The position numbers were made by a program, and so were the translations under genes. 64,000 bases of DNA from JAMBLL01 sp964460075 (GTDB lineage Bacteria; Actinomycetota; Acidimicrobiia; Spongiisociales; UBA5794): the NCBI GenBank assembly GCA_964460075.1, contig CAYWPC010000004.1, positions 48,851 to 112,850 on the forward strand. The letters run 5' to 3'. This document shows positions 61,481 through 64,000 of the stretch, in pieces. The first letter of the stretch is position 1. Every line of letters begins with the position of its first letter. Under the pieces are notes generated by a model. The model did no database searches and was not told the origin of the DNA. It worked only from the letters and a program-made list of their open reading frames with translations.

Positions 61481-61768
61481 ATGGCAACGACTATCGGTGC
61501 TCGAATGAGAGCACTCTTCATCATCTCCATCACGGTCGTCGTCGTGTTGCTGCTCCTCGCCTCTGCGGGAGAGGCGAGCGTTGATGCAACCGAGACCATG
61601 GATTACCGCGTCAAGACCGGAGACACGTTGTGGGAGATCGCAGCAGAATACGGGCCTGAAGGCGTCGATCGTAGACGGATCGTTTCGTCAATCGAAAAGC
61701 TCAACGATGTCAGTGCTGAGACCCTCCAAGCCGGCCAGGTGATCGAGATTCCTGTCGTTTCCCGTTGA
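61481..61768 (+). CDS. SOS-regulated LysM membrane protein (cell-division inhibitor candidate)
   Basis: A 95-residue protein with one N-terminal membrane helix (ALFIISITVVVVLLLLAS) and a C-terminal LysM domain (YRVKTGDTLWEIAAEYGP ... LQAGQVIEIPV) placed outside the membrane, where LysM binds peptidoglycan. Position and layout match YneA of Bacillus and Rv2719c of Mycobacterium, SOS-induced proteins divergent from lexA that halt division. TAGGAGA lies 7 bases before ATG 61481. It has two LexA boxes. Assignment as division inhibitor rests on context. Confidence 0.82.
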   Translation: MATTIGARMRALFIISITVVVVLLLLASAGEASVDATETMDYRVKTGDTLWEIAAEYGPEGVDRRRIVSSIEKLNDVSAETLQAGQVIEIPVVSR

Positions 61769-61802
61769 GTCGGCGAGTCGCACCGACGCATCTCCACCAC
61801 GT

Positions 61803-61817
61803 CCAGCGTTACGCTGG
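61803..61817 (+). promoter_or_regulatory. Hairpin over the nrdR ribosome site
   Basis: CCAGCG TTA CGCTGG forms a perfect 6-bp stem whose 3' arm runs into GGAGAT just before ATG 61822. It could mask the ribosome site or be a coincidence. Confidence 0.3.
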
Positions 61818-61821
61818 AGAT

Positions 61822-62280
61822 ATGCGATGTCCGTTGTGTACAAGCGATGACACCAGAGTCATCGACTCACGCCAAGCCGATGATGGCCGAGCTATTCGCC
61901 GAAGGCGGGCCTGCCCACGATGTGGGCATCGGTTCACGACGTTCGAGCGAGGTAGCACGGTTGTGGTGATTAAGCGTGACGGCCGCCGGCAGCCCTTCGA
62001 TGCCTCGAAGGTTCGCCTCGGTATCGAGATAACCCTCGCCGATCGGCCGATCGAGCGAGAGGCAGTCGACGATCTCGTCGCGACAGTCGAGCGGGCGGCT
62101 TACACCTCGAGGGGATCGATCCACGCTGACGAGATTGGAACGATCGTGCTGGAGGGCCTCAGAGACCTAGACGAGGTCGGCTACCTCCGCTTCGCCTCGG
62201 TGTATAAGGAGTTTCAGAAGGCGTCGGACTTCGAGCGAGAGGTTGCGTCGCTCGATGCCGAGGAGGCGGCTACCGAGTGA
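61822..62280 (+). CDS. nrdR: Transcriptional repressor NrdR
   Basis: Represses ribonucleotide-reductase genes in response to dATP/ATP. It is 152 residues. The zinc ribbon has CPLC and CPRC (MRCPLCTSDDTRVIDSRQ; ACPRCGHRFTTFER), followed by an ATP-cone (VVVIKRDGRRQPFDASKVR). The start MRCPLC is fixed by the family. No nrd gene lies in the window, but dut nearby also serves dNTP balance. It overlaps the convergent gene by 11 bases. Confidence 0.94.
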   Translation: MRCPLCTSDDTRVIDSRQADDGRAIRRRRACPRCGHRFTTFERGSTVVVIKRDGRRQPFDASKVRLGIEITLADRPIEREAVDDLVATVERAAYTSRGSIHADEIGTIVLEGLRDLDEVGYLRFASVYKEFQKASDFEREVASLDAEEAATE

Positions 62281-63442
62281 GGTGATCGAGGTGCGCCTGG
62301 AGTTCGCCTGCGAGGGAGACGATTCGTCCGTCCAGTGATGAGCGGAAGGCGAGGAGCGTCGCCTCGTTCTCTTCAGCGAGTGACGACTTGATTGCTGCGA
62401 TCTCTGCTATCAATCCGGCGGCTGTTTCCGGATCGTTGCTCGTGAGGGCGCCGAGGTAGGCGATCTGCCAGGGCCCGTAGCGTTCCTGTGCTTGTGTTGC
62501 TCGGGTGAGGACGGATGCGAACGCTGGATCGGTTGGGAGGTCCGAAATCAGTGCTGCGTCATCGGCGAGTGATGAGGCGAGCAGGATCGCGATTGTGTTG
62601 ATCTCCTGGGTCGAGGCGGACGCGGGTAGGTCGCCGGTGTCGAGCAGTTCAGGGATCGATGTTCGATAGACATAGCCGTGTCCGAGCCTACGAGCGACCT
62701 CTGAGGCGTCGGACGCCAGAATGGCGGACTGGTCCTGGATTGGCGCGAGGTCGTCGATCGCTTGGGATGACACGAGCGGTATTCGGGGTGGGAGGGGCTC
62801 CTGAGCGGTCGTTGCGAGGTTCGTGGCGTGGCTTGAGAGCTGCGAGATGATGGGCACCGACGCACTCAAAACGTCGGGTGTCGATGCAGGATCTGTGACC
62901 GCGTCGAGCGCTGTCTGCGCGGTAGGCAGATAGCTTCGCACGGCGAGTGTCGCGTCGTAGTTGCTCTGACGTACAGCGAACGCTTCGTTCTCCACTGCTC
63001 GTGGCAGCCACAGTGCCGCGACACCGAACGCTGCGATGGCGAAGACGAGGAAGCCGGCGACGGGCCACCGGAACCGGCGTCTCGTGCGCAGTGCTGGAGC
63101 GAGAACGGTGTCATCGAATGCCTGCCCTGGCGAAATGATGTCCATCTCGGTGGTCACCTCAGAGAGCTCTGGGGGAGTCGGAGGAGGCACAGGTATGGGT
63201 GCGAACGACGATGTCGATGTTCCAGGGTCTCCGTCGAAGGAGACGATCTCGATCTCCGAGTTGGTTTCCCGAGGCGATGGATGCTTGGTGTCGTCGACCG
63301 CTGGGAGGTCCGGCTGTGTGTTCTCACGCTGAAGTTCTGCCACGACTTCGCTCGCTGTTGGTGCTGGCGGCTCTGCCCCTACGGCTTGCAGGAACCACGA
63401 ACCGTCATCATGGTCTGGCTTCGTGGTCGGTTGCTTCGCCAT
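62270..63442 (-). CDS. Membrane-anchored protein of unknown function
   Basis: I do not recognise this 390-residue protein. The first 125 residues are cytoplasmic, Pro- and acid-rich and probably disordered. One membrane helix (WPVAGFLVFAIAAFGVAALWL) follows. The exported remainder is Ala/Ser/Leu-rich and helical, with regularly spaced hydrophobic residues. ATG 63442 begins MAKQPTTKPDHDDGSW; upstream in-frame codons give an unlikely leader. It is divergent from dut, with 29 bases between the starts. Confidence 0.7.
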   Translation of the reverse strand: MAKQPTTKPDHDDGSWFLQAVGAEPPAPTASEVVAELQRENTQPDLPAVDDTKHPSPRETNSEIEIVSFDGDPGTSTSSFAPIPVPPPTPPELSEVTTEMDIISPGQAFDDTVLAPALRTRRRFRWPVAGFLVFAIAAFGVAALWLPRAVENEAFAVRQSNYDATLAVRSYLPTAQTALDAVTDPASTPDVLSASVPIISQLSSHATNLATTAQEPLPPRIPLVSSQAIDDLAPIQDQSAILASDASEVARRLGHGYVYRTSIPELLDTGDLPASASTQEINTIAILLASSLADDAALISDLPTDPAFASVLTRATQAQERYGPWQIAYLGALTSNDPETAAGLIAEIAAIKSSLAEENEATLLAFRSSLDGRIVSLAGELQAHLDHLTR

Positions 63443-63471
63443 TCCATTGCACTCCGTGGGAGAATCCTGAC

Positions 63472-63909
63472 ATGAAGATACCCGTAAGTCCGAAAGAGTC
63501 GTTGTATCCACGCCTTCAGTTCGCTCACACAGGTGATGCTGGGGCCGATTTGACCGCAAGCGAGCATGTTGTGATCGAGCCTGGACGACGCGCTCTGGTA
63601 CCCACGGGGATGTCGATGGCGATACCGCTTGGGTATGCAGGTTTCGTTCTTCCTCGTAGTGGGCTCGCCATTCGCAGGGGAGTCACCGTGGTGAACGCTC
63701 CGGGTCTGATCGACTCTGGATACCGTGGAGAGCTGATGGTTGGCCTCATCAACCACGGTGAGGAGTCGTTCGAGATCGCGCCTGGTGACCGAATCGCGCA
63801 GCTCGTGATTGTGGCTGTTGAACGTCCCGAATTCGTGTTCGTAGACAGGCTCGAGTCGTCGTCGAGGGGTGAGGATGGCTTCGGTTCGACGGGTGTTGCG
63901 GGAGGGTAG
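63472..63909 (+). CDS. dut: dUTP diphosphatase
   Basis: Hydrolyses dUTP to dUMP, keeping uracil out of DNA. It is 145 residues, trimeric type. Motifs in order are HTGDAGADLTA, PRSGLAIRRGVTVVNAPGLID, GYRGELMVGLIN, GDRIAQLVI and the C-terminal arm GEDGFGSTGV. ATG 63472 has GGGAG upstream. A tRNA gene follows after 33 bases. Confidence 0.95.
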   Translation: MKIPVSPKESLYPRLQFAHTGDAGADLTASEHVVIEPGRRALVPTGMSMAIPLGYAGFVLPRSGLAIRRGVTVVNAPGLIDSGYRGELMVGLINHGEESFEIAPGDRIAQLVIVAVERPEFVFVDRLESSSRGEDGFGSTGVAGG

Positions 63910-63917
63910 AAAGCGTC

Positions 63918-63940
63918 CGAGCGTGGTACCATCACGCTCG
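63918..63940 (+). terminator. Hairpin between dut and tRNA-Gly
   Basis: Perfect 8-bp stem CGAGCGTG / CACGCTCG with loop GTACCAT. It may end dut transcription. The loop also contains TACCAT (63927-63932), a plausible -10 for the tRNA gene, so the dyad may have a second use. Confidence 0.4.
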
Positions 63941-63942
63941 AC

Positions 63943-64000
63943 GCGGACGTAGCTCAGCTGGTAGAGCGCAACCTTGCCAAGGTTGAGGTCGCCGGTTCGA
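63943..64000 (+). tRNA. tRNA-Gly (anticodon GCC), 3' end outside window
   Basis: It begins GCGGACGTAGCTCAG. The D-arm contains GCTCAGCTGGTAGAGC, the anticodon arm is CAACC TTGCCAA GGTTG with anticodon GCC at 63976-63978, and the T-loop GGTTCGA reaches the window end. The acceptor 3' strand is cut off. Confidence 0.93.

Overview
The window is a 64 kb chromosomal stretch of a bacterium with moderately high GC. It reads as a deep-branching actinobacterium, and class Acidimicrobiia is my best guess. Evidence: LexA operators of the actinobacterial type (CGAAC-N4-GTTCG); a SerC, a LOG-family protein, a TIGR03084-like DinB protein and an SPW-repeat protein of actinobacterial flavour; RNase J and RNase Y encoded close together; and many genes with a TAnnnT hexamer 6 to 9 bases before the ATG, which suggests leaderless transcripts. 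A run of exactly 100 N inside a low-complexity gene shows that this is a scaffolded assembly, possibly a metagenome bin. Taxonomy is inference; no marker search was possible.

Layout. 1-3489: the end of a tad (tight adherence) pilus operon, with tadA (cut by the window edge), tadB, tadC, a 51-residue pilin-like gene and three TadE/TadG-like pseudopilins, mostly coupled by 4-base overlaps. An unrecognised gene and dxs follow. 6466-7822 (minus): an ACT-domain protein, a possible small gene and a Flp-type pilin with an Asp/Ser-repeat tail broken by the assembly gap. 7975-11925: an SOS-controlled dnaE2 and a tail-anchored protein of unknown role. 11982-18505: amino-acid enzymes (threonine aldolase, SerC, an aspartate aminotransferase), a phosphatase, a YhhN protein, an AroQ-alpha/beta-hydrolase fusion and a lipoate ligase. 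18632-26595: a lipoprotein, an ABC exporter, a universal stress protein, MarC, small proteins, a LOG protein and YajQ. 26688-29906 (minus): a VWA protein carrying an HExxH motif, with a MoxR-type AAA partner whose Walker motifs are altered. 29956-34271: arfB, then a reduced Rnf-like cluster (4-TM protein, rnfC, rnfD, apbE).

34498-43000: SPW protein, M16 protease, dapB, thioredoxin-TPR protein, dapA, rnj and ftsK. 43011-49920: an acyl-CoA ligase, an RpiR regulator and a cluster for amino-acid breakdown or modification (a KamA-like radical SAM enzyme, a two-subunit CoA transferase and a class III aminotransferase). 49952-64000: a conserved housekeeping block with a PHP phosphatase, rimO, cinA, thpR, recA, rny, miaB, miaA, dapF, lexA, a LysM protein divergent from lexA, nrdR, an unknown membrane protein, dut and a tRNA-Gly cut by the window end.

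How the parts connect. dapB, dapA and dapF supply lysine and peptidoglycan precursors. LexA boxes join dnaE2, recA, lexA and the LysM gene into one SOS circuit. The tad operon and the remote acidic pilin probably build one surface pilus. The least ordinary items are the reduced Rnf cluster, the altered MoxR/VWA pair, the AroQ-hydrolase fusion, the DapF lacking its second catalytic cysteine, and the KamA-like cluster. I saw no CRISPR array, prophage, insertion sequence or restriction system.
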